A stretch of 9,957 nt of DNA from Flavobacteriales bacterium (GTDB lineage Bacteria; Bacteroidota; Bacteroidia; Flavobacteriales_D; Cryomorphaceae): the NCBI GenBank assembly GCA_020200995.1, contig JAIVHQ010000009.1, positions 1 to 9,957 on the forward strand, in the 5' to 3' direction. The notes beneath the pieces were generated by a model. It made no database searches. It had not been told where the DNA came from and worked only from the letters and a program-made list of their open reading frames with translations. Positions 1-7,529 of the stretch are shown piece by piece; the first letter of the stretch is position 1, and every line of letters starts with the position of its first letter. Position numbers and translations under genes: made by a program.

Positions 1-1
1 G

Positions 2-448
2 TGGTGCGCACCCGATATCGTTCTCAACGATCACAACCCTTCGGGGCCCGACCTTTCGGTCAAAGCCGAACTCACACTGGCCCGTGGCCTGACACCCGTC
101 CGCCTCGACACCCCGGATACCTTGCCCGACGGAACCTTAGTTTTTACCGATGCCACCCACCTCAGAATTGCGAGCGGAGCGGAGCTTGCCCTTTCCGGAA
201 GGATGAATATCCAAGACGACAGCCGCCTGGTGCTCGAAGATGGCGCGATACTCTCAATATCGAGTGGAGCGCGAATGGTGCTGGCGGACAGCACATCGAT
301 TCAAATTTCGAAAGGGGCTGAAGTAAGTGGTAAGGGCCGGTTCAAAATTCGCAAGGGGGCCCTGATCGAATGCGAAGACCGCAACACTTATCGACATATT
401 CGTCGCCGCACTTGCCAAAATAGAAGGGTCGTGCTAAGCGGCGGGTAG
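2..448 (+). CDS. beta-solenoid repeat protein, C-terminal part (5' end outside window)
   Basis: The frame is open from the window edge to a TAG at 446-448, so the N-terminus lies upstream. I do not recognise a named family. Residues about 52-124 of the visible part (nt 155-373) form five tandem repeats of about 15 residues with the pattern x-h-x-h-x-x-(S/D/K)-(G/S)-(A/R)-x-h-x-L-x-(D/S)-G, for example THLRIASGAELALSG. Alternating hydrophobic residues with Gly/Ser/Asp turns are typical of a parallel beta-helix, a fold common in secreted or surface proteins of Bacteroidota. That role is inferred; no sorting domain is visible. The last 22 or so residues are Arg-rich and do not fit the repeat, and the stop overlaps the end of the convergent kinase gene by 15 nt. 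The true 3' end may therefore be missing, with a junction near nt 365-390. Confidence 0.6.
   Translation, partial: WCAPDIVLNDHNPSGPDLSVKAELTLARGLTPVRLDTPDTLPDGTLVFTDATHLRIASGAELALSGRMNIQDDSRLVLEDGAILSISSGARMVLADSTSIQISKGAEVSGKGRFKIRKGALIECEDRNTYRHIRRRTCQNRRVVLSGG
155..373 (+). repeat. five coding repeats of about 15 residues (about 45 nt each)
   Basis: The repeat units start at THLRI, RMNIQ, AILSI, TSIQI and RFKIR and measure 15, 15, 16, 15 and about 14 residues. The repeat shows at protein level (hydrophobic positions plus SGA/DGA/KGA turns), while the DNA of the units has diverged, so this is an old structural repeat rather than a recent tandem duplication. Confidence 0.6.
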
Positions 449-2515
449 CCACACATAGAATTGGCTTCCCTCTCCCGGGGTGCTCTTGTACCAAATGCGG
501 CCTGAACTGTGCTCGACTATGTTTTTCGACATCGCCAGCCCAAGGCCCATCCCCCGCGATTTGGTGGTGAAATTAGGAACGAAAATCTTGTCTTTCAATT
601 CCGGATCTATCCCCGAACCGGTGTCGGAGACGGTTATTTTATATCCTTCTCCTTCCTTTTCAAGCTTTACCCTGACCGCCCCTTTCTTCGTTTCGGGAAT
701 GGACTGGACCGCATTTTTAATGAGGTTGTTGAACACACGCACCAATTGATCCTTGTCGGAAGTCACCTTGGCCTGCCCCACTACTTCGGTATCGAGCGTG
801 ATCTTGATGTGGTCGAAATGTGAAAAGAGTGTGACGGTGTTTTGAAGCACCTCTTTCAGAAATACCGGCCCTGCCTTGGTGCCCGGCATTTTGGCAAAGT
901 TGGAAAAGGCATTGGCTATTGAAGTCAGTGCGTCAATTTGCTCCACGAGGTTGTTAGTCAGTCGCTCTATTTGCTCAGCACTCACTGTGTCACCCTGATT
1001 TAAAGTCCGCTGTAAGTGCTGCACGGTGAGTTTCATCGGCGTGAGGGGATTCTTGATTTCGTGGGCCACTTGCTTTGCCATCTCCCGCCAGGCCGACTCT
1101 CGCTCCGATTTGGCAAGCCTTTCCGCATTGTGCTCAAGCTCTGACACCTTTGCATTGTATTCCGCAACCAGTAATCCAATCTCGTCGTTTCCTGCGTATC
1201 CGAGTATGCGGTTTGTTTTGCCCAACTCAATGGCCGAAAGACTTTCGCGGAGTACACGCAGGGGTGCAGTGATCCACTGTGATATGAAAAGCCCTATCAG
1301 GATAGAAATGATAAACAGCAAAACGAAGATGTTGACAACTGTTTCGAGAAAACTCGATATTTCCTTCTCAAGCTCGGCCTGTCGGGCAAAGTAAGGAAGG
1401 TTGATATACCCCAATAGGTTTCCTTGTTTGTTGTATAAAGGCGTGTAGGCCGAGATGTACGCGAGCTTACCGATGCGCTCTTCATGCAGGTATTCCGTGC
1501 GGCCCGCAAAGGCCAAATCAGCGTATGCTTCGGGATGCATTTTGCGCGAGATCAGTCCTTCGTTGAACATCCTCATTCTGCTGGATGCCACCAAGGCACC
1601 CTGCGAGTTGAACAAGTGAATGTCAGTGTAAAAAATAAAAGACATTTGCGAAAACAAGCGGTTTACATAGTCGGTCATACCGAAGTCTAGCGCTTCCTCT
1701 TCGCTAAGCTGATCAGAGGTTTCGCGTAGAATGGACTGCATTTTCTCCCGAACCAATCCGCGGTTTTTTCGAGCGTAGTTTTCCTCGATGTAGAATTTTG
1801 TTGCCCATGCAAACAGAACCATGGCCGTGAGGGTCAATAGGATAAGAAGGGTTTGGATTTTTTGATTCAGGTTGAGATCAAGCAGGCCCTGGCCTGACCA
1901 CACTTTTCGGGCAAGACGGACGGGAAGCAGGAGAATTCCAAAAACCGCACACAGGTAACTGAACACTGTCGCACTGTCGAATAATGTTCGTTCAGGCGTT
2001 GAAACGACTACAATGGTCTCTTCGTCGGTTTTTGTCACGAGATGCTCAAAACCGTTCTTTTTGAATTTTACGGGGTACGACTCCGCGCCTGTGAAGGCCT
2101 TGGACGTATTGCGATATATGTAGTCCCCACTGCTGCTCCTGAGATTTCCGTTCACGTATTTGGCAGTGGCATACCGACCCGTTTCTTCGATTGACGATGC
2201 AGTTTTGGCATCCACCAGCAGGGAGGGAAAACCCGCTTGTTGGCCGAATGGCTTGGCTTTCATTAATATCACCAGGTATCCGTCGGCAGTGGGCGCAAGG
2301 CTGTAGTGCAATGGCAGTACAGCCATATAGCTCGTCAGGTCACGACTTTCATAGAGGTAAAACAGCGTGCTGTCTGTACCCGTAACCTCTCCTTTTTTCT
2401 CTGCCCGATCAATAAATTCCTGAAAGGAGGTGGAGCGAACGGGCGTGAGCTTCCCCCAGTCTGAGCTGTCAGCCAAGAAGGGATAGATGTCGATGTTGTA
2501 GTTGCTCCAGTAGCC
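434..2515 (-). CDS. sensor histidine kinase, C-terminal part (HAMP, HisKA, HATPase_c)
   Basis: This is the kinase half of a large membrane-bound two-component sensor of the NtrY-like type; it would autophosphorylate on His and pass the phosphate to a separate response regulator. Numbering from GYW at nt 2515: an extracytoplasmic segment, membrane helices at about 181-203 and 218-241, a second sensor segment, a helix at about 391-415, then a HAMP domain. The H-box is at 481-496 with phosphoacceptor H485 (VAHEIKNPL). The N-box is at 596-605 (NNLIKNAVQS), G1 is DTGSG at 631-635, and the F/G2 region is at 650-660 with GMGLGL. All catalytic boxes are intact, and no receiver domain follows. The part of this frame upstream of about 2515 (to 2869) is a shadow of the N-terminal half. 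This half has no credible start of its own and continues the gene that begins at 3966. Confidence 0.9.
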   Translation of the reverse strand, partial: GYWSNYNIDIYPFLADSSDWGKLTPVRSTSFQEFIDRAEKKGEVTGTDSTLFYLYESRDLTSYMAVLPLHYSLAPTADGYLVILMKAKPFGQQAGFPSLLVDAKTASSIEETGRYATAKYVNGNLRSSSGDYIYRNTSKAFTGAESYPVKFKKNGFEHLVTKTDEETIVVVSTPERTLFDSATVFSYLCAVFGILLLPVRLARKVWSGQGLLDLNLNQKIQTLLILLTLTAMVLFAWATKFYIEENYARKNRGLVREKMQSILRETSDQLSEEEALDFGMTDYVNRLFSQMSFIFYTDIHLFNSQGALVASSRMRMFNEGLISRKMHPEAYADLAFAGRTEYLHEERIGKLAYISAYTPLYNKQGNLLGYINLPYFARQAELEKEISSFLETVVNIFVLLFIISILIGLFISQWITAPLRVLRESLSAIELGKTNRILGYAGNDEIGLLVAEYNAKVSELEHNAERLAKSERESAWREMAKQVAHEIKNPLTPMKLTVQHLQRTLNQGDTVSAEQIERLTNNLVEQIDALTSIANAFSNFAKMPGTKAGPVFLKEVLQNTVTLFSHFDHIKITLDTEVVGQAKVTSDKDQLVRVFNNLIKNAVQSIPETKKGAVRVKLEKEGEGYKITVSDTGSGIDPELKDKIFVPNFTTKSRGMGLGLAMSKNIVEHSSGRIWYKSTPGEGSQFYVWLPAA

Positions 2516-3966
2516 AGTTTTCCGACCAGCGCACTTCTCTGATAGCGCTCCCGCGCTTGAGTGTATTTCAAAAAGTTCTGTGCTGCAACCAAGGCAAAAA
2601 GTGCGACCACGACTACAGAATGTGATAGTTTGAGATTTGGTTTGCGAGCAAACAGGCGGATGTAGATCAGCATTCCCGTTACTCCCACGGGCCAGAGTAC
2701 AAATGCCAAATCCTTGATACCAAAAGAATGTGTGATGATAACGTGGGCCAATGTAAGAACGGCAAATGCTAGCAGTGCATATTGGCGGTCGGTACCTGAC
2801 CGCTGTATTTTGAGCACGGCTGCATCGGCGACCAGAAAAAAGGAAAAGTAGAGCAGGCCCCCGCTGCATATGCCGGCCAGGCTGAAAAGATTGAGGCGCG
2901 TGATTACATTGATGTCGAAAGGGATGTTGGAATTGACCACGAGTCCTTTCATTACGTGGTTGATGAACACTGCGTAGGCAAAACCGAGGGCAGTGAGCAG
3001 CACGAATATGGCGAGCCCTGTTCGCGGCCCTGAAGGTCGCGAATGGAAGAAATAACGCGCAGACGCCGCGAGGGCTGTGAGGATTAAAACGTTTATCATA
3101 AAGTCACCAAGCGATGGAAACCACAGTGACGATGCGTACACGGATGGACTAAACCACGATAGGGCATCTATGTATGCGGGCCACCCGCTCTGAATGGAAA
3201 CAGCCCTGAGGGCCACAGCTGTAACAGCAAAAAGTGGAAATGTGGCTGACCTGAGGTAAGGCATGAGTGCCCGCGAAAAGAGGAGCACCAAACCAATGAA
3301 AACGAATACCCCACCGAGAATTGTGAATAGGAGAAAGACCGCAGGGGCGTGTTTTTTGCTTTGAGCGGGGTCCTCGAATATCAGATAAAAAAACTGGTGG
3401 TCGGCGCGAAGCTTTACCCCGCCCTTGGTGCTTCTTGTTGAAATTTCACTGAGGCCTTCCACATCAAATCCGGGAGCAAAGTGATCGTCGAGGTATTCGT
3501 TTTGATATGGAAAAGAATTTTTAATGCGAATGGCAGCTACGTACTCTTCGATTCCGTCGGTGAGGTATACCAGGCGGTACCATCCGTTATCAAACTTGTG
3601 AATTTCTTTGCCGCTTGCTGCTGTGCGCAGTGCTGATATGGGCGAAATTGCGTTGTGAGACCAGTGGATCAGCTCGTCATTGCGAAATACAAAGAGAAGA
3701 ATACCGTATTTTCTCTGTAGGTTCTCGAGGTATTGGCCTTGGTTTACAAGTGTGCGTTTGGGCCCGTTGAGTCGGATTTCGGTGCGGATATACTCCATGG
3801 CTTTTACCGCGCGCTTTGTTCGGTCGTCGAGCATACGGGCAAAATCTTCCGCATTTTTGAGCACCTCGATATCTCCCTTGGTGAGATCGGCGGCCAGATT
3901 TGCCGAAGCGATCAATGCGGTTCCGATCAGGAGCGCCAGTAAACCTTTTAGAATTGCCTTCTTCAT
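2335..3966 (-). CDS. sensor histidine kinase, N-terminal membrane and sensor part (frame broken near 2515)
   Basis: This is the front half of the same kinase. From ATG at 3966 (MKKAILKG) it has an N-terminal membrane helix at about 5-27, an extracytoplasmic sensor region at about 28-207, then some seven to nine hydrophobic helices between about 208 and 465, ending in a conserved-looking linker (YTQARERYQRSALVGKLA) near residue 484. After that the frame runs into low-complexity, Ser/Thr/Pro-rich sequence and stops at 2335, while the kinase protein resumes one frame back at GYWSNYNIDIYPF. A GTG at 3996 would add ten residues, but it lies only 10 nt from the terminator T-tract, so I prefer 3966. 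No Shine-Dalgarno or clear promoter is visible in the 40 nt after the terminator. Joined, the halves give about 1,177 residues; I estimate about 50 are missing between them. The ligand is unknown. Confidence 0.8.
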   Translation of the reverse strand: MKKAILKGLLALLIGTALIASANLAADLTKGDIEVLKNAEDFARMLDDRTKRAVKAMEYIRTEIRLNGPKRTLVNQGQYLENLQRKYGILLFVFRNDELIHWSHNAISPISALRTAASGKEIHKFDNGWYRLVYLTDGIEEYVAAIRIKNSFPYQNEYLDDHFAPGFDVEGLSEISTRSTKGGVKLRADHQFFYLIFEDPAQSKKHAPAVFLLFTILGGVFVFIGLVLLFSRALMPYLRSATFPLFAVTAVALRAVSIQSGWPAYIDALSWFSPSVYASSLWFPSLGDFMINVLILTALAASARYFFHSRPSGPRTGLAIFVLLTALGFAYAVFINHVMKGLVVNSNIPFDINVITRLNLFSLAGICSGGLLYFSFFLVADAAVLKIQRSGTDRQYALLAFAVLTLAHVIITHSFGIKDLAFVLWPVGVTGMLIYIRLFARKPNLKLSHSVVVVALFALVAAQNFLKYTQARERYQRSALVGKLATGATTTSTSIPSWLTAQTGGSSRPFAPPPFRNLLIGQRKKERLRVQTARCFTSMKVVT

Positions 3967-4006
3967 TGTAGAGCTCGGAGTTGCCGTTGGCTTCACAAAT
4001 TAGGCC

Positions 4007-4034
4007 AAAAAAAGGCCCCGCGGGAAGGCGGGGC
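4007..4034 (-). terminator. intrinsic terminator at the end of the ATP synthase operon
   Basis: On the minus strand a 7-bp all-matched, nearly all G:C stem (GCCCCGC / GCGGGGC; 4034-4028 with 4021-4015) with a 6-nt loop is followed by a CC and seven T residues (4013-4007). It sits about 30 nt after the atpG stop. No T-tract follows the stem on the plus strand, so it acts in one direction only. Confidence 0.92.
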
Positions 4035-4062
4035 TGAGAAACTTTCTAATAAATTTTGCTTT

Positions 4063-4593
4063 TTAACCTTTCAGGGCTTCTGCACCGGAGACAATCTCGA
4101 GTGCAAATTTATCCATGACGGATTGTGCCATTTCCGAAGCTGCAACGAAATTCAGATCGTTGAAAATTTCGTATGGAATTTCGGGATAACCTGCACCGGT
4201 GGCGAGATGGCCTGTTTTGTTAAAGGCGTCGTATGCCTTTTTTCCGATGCCCAGCACTTGCACCTTGGCGCCGTCGTGCTGCGCTATGAGCTCACGGACT
4301 TTGCGGTTTACGTTGTTATTAAATCCGCCGCAAAGACCCCTGTTGGAGTTGATAGCCATAATGAGCACTCTTTCTGCATCGCGTTCAGCGCCATATACGT
4401 TGTCCGACACGTCGAGTGAGTCCGATAAGTTGCGCAAAATGTCCTGCATCTTTTCCGCATAAGGACGCATCCGCGCGATTGCGGCCTGCGCTCGGTGCAG
4501 TTTCGCAGCAGATACCATCTTCATTGCCGAAGTGATCTGCTTGGTCGAATTTACCGAGACTATTCGGCTGCGTATTTCTTTTAGATTCGCCAT
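4063..4593 (-). CDS. atpG: ATP synthase F1 gamma subunit, internally deleted
   Basis: Gamma is the central rotor shaft of F-type ATP synthase, turning inside the alpha3beta3 ring. The N-terminus is typical (MANLKEIRSRI, then ITSAMKMVSAAKL), as is the SNRGLCGGFN motif at about 83-92. The last 12 residues (LEIVSGAEALKG) match the usual Bacteroidota gamma C-terminus. The protein has only 176 residues against about 285-290 for the family. Residue A164 (codon 4104-4102) is followed directly by the terminal motif, so about 110 residues are missing in frame. They include most of the C-terminal helix that pairs with the N-terminal helix to form the shaft. As written it could not act as a rotor. The start has an AGGA-type ribosome site (AAAAGGAAACC) just upstream, unlike most genes here. 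It is the last gene of the operon, 36 nt after atpA and before a strong terminator. Confidence 0.93.
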   Translation of the reverse strand: MANLKEIRSRIVSVNSTKQITSAMKMVSAAKLHRAQAAIARMRPYAEKMQDILRNLSDSLDVSDNVYGAERDAERVLIMAINSNRGLCGGFNNNVNRKVRELIAQHDGAKVQVLGIGKKAYDAFNKTGHLATGAGYPEIPYEIFNDLNFVAASEMAQSVMDKFALEIVSGAEALKG

Positions 4594-4629
4594 GGTTTCC
4601 TTTTACGGCTGTACAAAAGTTGGGGCCGT

Positions 4630-6216
4630 TTATTTAGCTGTGCGGTATTTGTCCGAAAGGTCGGCAGCCACTTTTTCCAATAGGTGTGTTACTTCATCGT
4701 TGATCACCCCTTTGCGCAATGTTTCCAGTACATCGTTGTGGTGCAATTCGAGGTAGCTCAGGTACTCTTCTTCAAATTCCTTGATCTTGTCTACAGGAAC
4801 GTGGTTCAAGCGACCCTTGGTTCCGAGATAGATGATGGCGACCTGCTTCTCCACAGGTAAGGGAGAGTTCTCGGCCTGTTTAAGGATTTCCACATTTCTT
4901 TTACCTTTCGATATCACGGCCATTGTAGCGGCGTCGAGGTCTGATCCGAATTTAGAGAAGGCCTCAAGCTCGCGGTATTGAGCCTGGTCGATTTTCAAAG
5001 TACCGGCCACCTTCTTCATCGATTTTATCTGGGCATTTCCACCCACACGCGATACGGAGATTCCAACGTTGATCGCGGGGCGTACGCCGGAGAGGAAGAG
5101 GTTGGATTCGAGGAAGATCTGACCGTCGGTAATGGAAATCACGTTGGTGGGAATGTATGCAGACACGTCACCCGACTGTGTTTCGATAATCGGGAGTGCC
5201 GTCAATGATCCGCCGCCTTTTACTTTTCCTTGTAGGGAATCCGGGAGGTCGTTCATCGAAGCTGCGATCTCATCAGAGTCGATCACCTTAGCGGCGCGCT
5301 CAAGGAGCCTTGAGTGAAGGTAGAATACATCACCGGGGTAAGCCTCACGTCCCGGAGGGCGGCGAAGCAGGAGTGATACCTCGCGGTAGGCCACGGCTTG
5401 CTTCGAAAGGTCATCATAAACGATGAGTGCGGGGCGGCCGGTGTCCCGGAAAAACTCGCCGATGGCGGCACCCGCAAATGGAGCGAGGTATTGCATCGGA
5501 GCGGGATCTGAAGCATTTGCAGCCACTACGATGGTGTAGTCCATCGCGCCGGCATCTTCAAATTTTTTCACAAGTTGTGCCACTGTCGAGCCTTTCTGAC
5601 CAATGGCAACGTAAATACAAAACACCGGCTCACCGCGGTCGTAAAATTCTCGCTGGTTGAGGATGGTATCAACGGCGACGGCAGACTTACCCGTCTGGCG
5701 GTCACCGATGATGAGCTCGCGCTGTCCGCGTCCGATCGGAATCATGGCATCCACTGCTTTGATACCAGTCTGGAGGGGCTCGTTTACAGGTTGTCGGTAT
5801 ATCACCCCCGGGGCTTTGCGCTCGAGTGGCATCTCAAACAACTCTCCTTTGATGGGGCCTTTTCCGTCGATGGCTTCACCAAGGGTATTGACCACACGGC
5901 CTACCATACCTTCTCCTACTTTGATAGAAGAAATTCGGCCTGTGCGTTTTACTGTAGCACCTTCTTTTATGTCGTTTGAAGAGCCCAAAAGTACGGCCCC
6001 CACATTGTCTTCCTCGAGATTGAGTACCGTACCTATCAGGCCGTTATCAAATTCGATGAGCTCGCCGGCCTGCACGCTGGTAAGGCCGTAGATTCGGGCG
6101 ATACCGTCACCCACCTGGAGCACTGTACCTACCTCTTCAAGCTCAGTTTCTGTTTTGAAACCGGCGAGTTGTTCTCGCAATATTGCTGAAACTTCAGCCG
6201 GATTTATTTCCGCCAT
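4630..6216 (-). CDS. atpA: ATP synthase F1 alpha subunit
   Basis: Alpha is the non-catalytic nucleotide-binding subunit that alternates with beta in the F1 hexamer. The 528-residue protein is full length. It has an N-terminal beta-barrel (about 25-95), Walker A GDRQTGKS at 171-178, a Walker B-like strand ALIVYDD at 263-269, the segment YREVSLLLRRPPGREAYPGD after it, and the ISVSRVGG motif with the arginine (R390) that reaches into the beta catalytic site. The region at about 311-335 (KVIDSDEIAASMNDLPDSL) is a few residues longer than in E. coli, as in other Bacteroidota. The ATG lies 10 nt after the atpH stop in an A/T-rich, SD-less context typical of this phylum. There are no internal stops or frame changes. 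Confidence 0.98.
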   Translation of the reverse strand: MAEINPAEVSAILREQLAGFKTETELEEVGTVLQVGDGIARIYGLTSVQAGELIEFDNGLIGTVLNLEEDNVGAVLLGSSNDIKEGATVKRTGRISSIKVGEGMVGRVVNTLGEAIDGKGPIKGELFEMPLERKAPGVIYRQPVNEPLQTGIKAVDAMIPIGRGQRELIIGDRQTGKSAVAVDTILNQREFYDRGEPVFCIYVAIGQKGSTVAQLVKKFEDAGAMDYTIVVAANASDPAPMQYLAPFAGAAIGEFFRDTGRPALIVYDDLSKQAVAYREVSLLLRRPPGREAYPGDVFYLHSRLLERAAKVIDSDEIAASMNDLPDSLQGKVKGGGSLTALPIIETQSGDVSAYIPTNVISITDGQIFLESNLFLSGVRPAINVGISVSRVGGNAQIKSMKKVAGTLKIDQAQYRELEAFSKFGSDLDAATMAVISKGKRNVEILKQAENSPLPVEKQVAIIYLGTKGRLNHVPVDKIKEFEEEYLSYLELHHNDVLETLRKGVINDEVTHLLEKVAADLSDKYRTAK

Positions 6217-6226
6217 GTTATTAATT

Positions 6227-6784
6227 TTAAAGTTGTGATACGTATGGATTGGACAATTGGAGCCTTCTAATGTCTCCGATGCGGCTCAGAATGGTGTCGT
6301 CGTATTCCAAATCGCCTACTTTGATTACAATGCCTCCGATAATGTCGGGATCGACGTACTCTTTAATTTCGACCTTATCGTATGTTTTCTTGATGAGTGC
6401 CTTCACTTTCGCACGCAAATCATCGTCGAGGGCAATAGCCGTGGTGACCTCTGCCAGCACAATACCGTTGTACTTACGGAGCTGGTTTTCGAATGAAATT
6501 GCAATACCCGGTAAAATATCTTCACGGCGCTTTGCAATGATAATTTTGACAAACTTATCGACAATGACACCAATTTTTTTTCCGAAAATTTTACTCATTA
6601 CCTTCACCTTCGTGTCGGGCTTAATCAGCGGGCTGTGCAGCAACTTTACCAATTCTATATTTTCATTGAACACTTTAGCAATCAAAGTCATATCAGCCGC
6701 TACTTCATCGATTTTATTTTCGTTTACGGCGAAGTCCAGGAGTGACTTTGCATAGCGTCTCGATATTTGAAGGTCTTTGTGCAT
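6227..6784 (-). CDS. atpH: ATP synthase F1 delta subunit
   Basis: Delta (the OSCP counterpart) sits on top of F1 and links the alpha3beta3 head to the peripheral b stalk. The protein is 185 residues, normal for the family. The N-terminal helical domain begins with the familiar ISRRYAKSLLDFA motif, and the C-terminal domain carries the conserved DPDIIGGIVIKVGD pattern (about 144-157) and ends in IRRLQLSNPYVSQL. The ATG follows the atpF TGA with one base between them, which suggests translational coupling. The order b - delta - alpha - gamma is the usual bacterial atp order. Nothing appears to be missing. Confidence 0.95.
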   Translation of the reverse strand: MHKDLQISRRYAKSLLDFAVNENKIDEVAADMTLIAKVFNENIELVKLLHSPLIKPDTKVKVMSKIFGKKIGVIVDKFVKIIIAKRREDILPGIAISFENQLRKYNGIVLAEVTTAIALDDDLRAKVKALIKKTYDKVEIKEYVDPDIIGGIVIKVGDLEYDDTILSRIGDIRRLQLSNPYVSQL

Positions 6785-6785
6785 A

Positions 6786-7214
6786 TCAGTTCAGTTTGGC
6801 TTCGCTGATGTACTTTTCGATGAGTTTCTTCTGCTCATCGCTGGATTCGAGCTTGTCGCGAAGCAGCTTTTCGGCGATCTCCAGGCTGAGGGTGGACACC
6901 TGATTTTTAATTTCGGTCAGGGCAGCCATTTTCTCATTATGGATGGCATTTTTGGCTGAGTTCACGATCTTATCGTACTCCGCGCCCGCCTTCTCCTTAG
7001 CTTCGCCGATGATACGGTCTTTTACACCGCGGGCTTCTTTGAGCATGGTGTCGCGCTCGAGGCGGGCTTCTTTGAGAAGTGCCTCGTTGTCGGCCTGCAA
7101 TTGCGACATGTCATGTCGCGCTTTCTCTGCGGCTTTAAGCGAAGTGTCAATCGACTCTTCGCGTTCTTTAATGGAGGCCAGAATAGGCTTCCATGCAAAT
7201 TTGGCCAGAATCGC
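6786..7214 (-). CDS. atpF: ATP synthase Fo b subunit, N-terminal membrane anchor missing
   Basis: Subunit b is the membrane-anchored peripheral stalk. The recognisable protein begins at ILAKFAWKPILASI, the cytoplasmic edge of its single membrane helix. It continues as a long charged coiled coil (EREESIDTSLKAAEKARHD and onward) and ends normally in KKLIEKYISEAKLN, giving about 142 residues. The usual first 20-25 residues, a hydrophobic helix with the start codon, are absent. In their place the frame reads backwards into Arg-rich sequence (VKRRVP) and then the 3' end of atpE in another frame. The only start in frame is a TTG at 7262, inside atpE, and I regard it as spurious. Without the anchor the stalk could not be held in the membrane. 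A deletion junction near 7211-7216 is the simplest reading. Confidence 0.92.
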   Translation of the reverse strand, partial: AILAKFAWKPILASIKEREESIDTSLKAAEKARHDMSQLQADNEALLKEARLERDTMLKEARGVKDRIIGEAKEKAGAEYDKIVNSAKNAIHNEKMAALTEIKNQVSTLSLEIAEKLLRDKLESSDEQKKLIEKYISEAKLN

Positions 7215-7234
7215 CGGGACTCGCCTTTTAACTC

Positions 7235-7483
7235 TTACGTTGTGAGGACCACAAGAAGACAAACGATTACGCCGAAAAGTGCAACACCCTCGATAAGGGC
7301 AGCTGCTACAATCATGCTGGCTCGAATATCTCCGGTGGCTTCGGGCTGACGCGCCATTGACTCAAGTGCTGATCCGCCGATGCGACCGATACCTACACCT
7401 GCGCCTACTGCAGCGATGCCTGCTCCGATTCCCGCCAAACCGTAGTTTGAAGAAACCTCTAAGAGAATTGAAAGTAATTCCAT
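7235..7483 (-). CDS. atpE: ATP synthase Fo c subunit (proteolipid ring)
   Basis: Subunit c forms the rotating membrane ring that carries protons. The protein has 82 residues: a short N-terminal segment, helix 1 with the glycine-rich pattern GAGVGIGRIGGSALE, the polar loop ARQPEA, and helix 2 with the ion-binding carboxylate E65 in AALIEGVALFG. The residue after the Glu is Gly, and the helix-1 Gln/Ser ligands of sodium-type rings are not seen, so proton coupling is likely (inference from family knowledge). The gene starts 46 nt after atpB with no clear Shine-Dalgarno sequence, and ends normally with TAA at 7237-7235. Only about 20 nt separate that stop from the damaged start of atpF. Confidence 0.96.
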   Translation of the reverse strand: MELLSILLEVSSNYGLAGIGAGIAAVGAGVGIGRIGGSALESMARQPEATGDIRASMIVAAALIEGVALFGVIVCLLVVLTT

Positions 7484-7529
7484 GAGAATTGTGATTTATT
7501 TGGTTTGCTTATTGCCTGATTAAAAGAGC

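Noticed and set aside
2335..2869. Two overlapping genes or programmed frameshifting in the kinase
   Set aside because: No canonical slippery heptamer is present at the switch (the site reads GGAAAAC), the overlapping parts of each frame are non-conserved shadow sequence, and a conserved block seems to be missing, so a simple shift would not restore the protein.
3967..3996. GTG start at 3996 for the kinase
   Set aside because: It adds a Pro/Thr/Ser-rich stretch before a good membrane-helix start and lies almost on the terminator T-tract; ATG at 3966 is more natural.
4003..4017. GGCC-A7-GGCC inverted repeat as an operator
   Set aside because: It overlaps the terminator stem and T-tract and is explained by them; four base pairs are too few to claim a binding site.
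4062..4063. Absence of atpD and atpC after atpG as a sign of rearrangement
   Set aside because: Bacteroidota commonly carry atpD-atpC at a separate locus, and a strong terminator ends the operon here.
4063..4593. Short gamma as a regulatory variant
   Set aside because: The join to the exact family C-terminus with no intermediate sequence, and similar cuts in neighbouring genes, point to loss of DNA.
5575..6091. Plus-strand open frames opposite atpA and other atp genes
   Set aside because: They are antisense shadows of highly conserved genes and show no recognisable domains or start signals.
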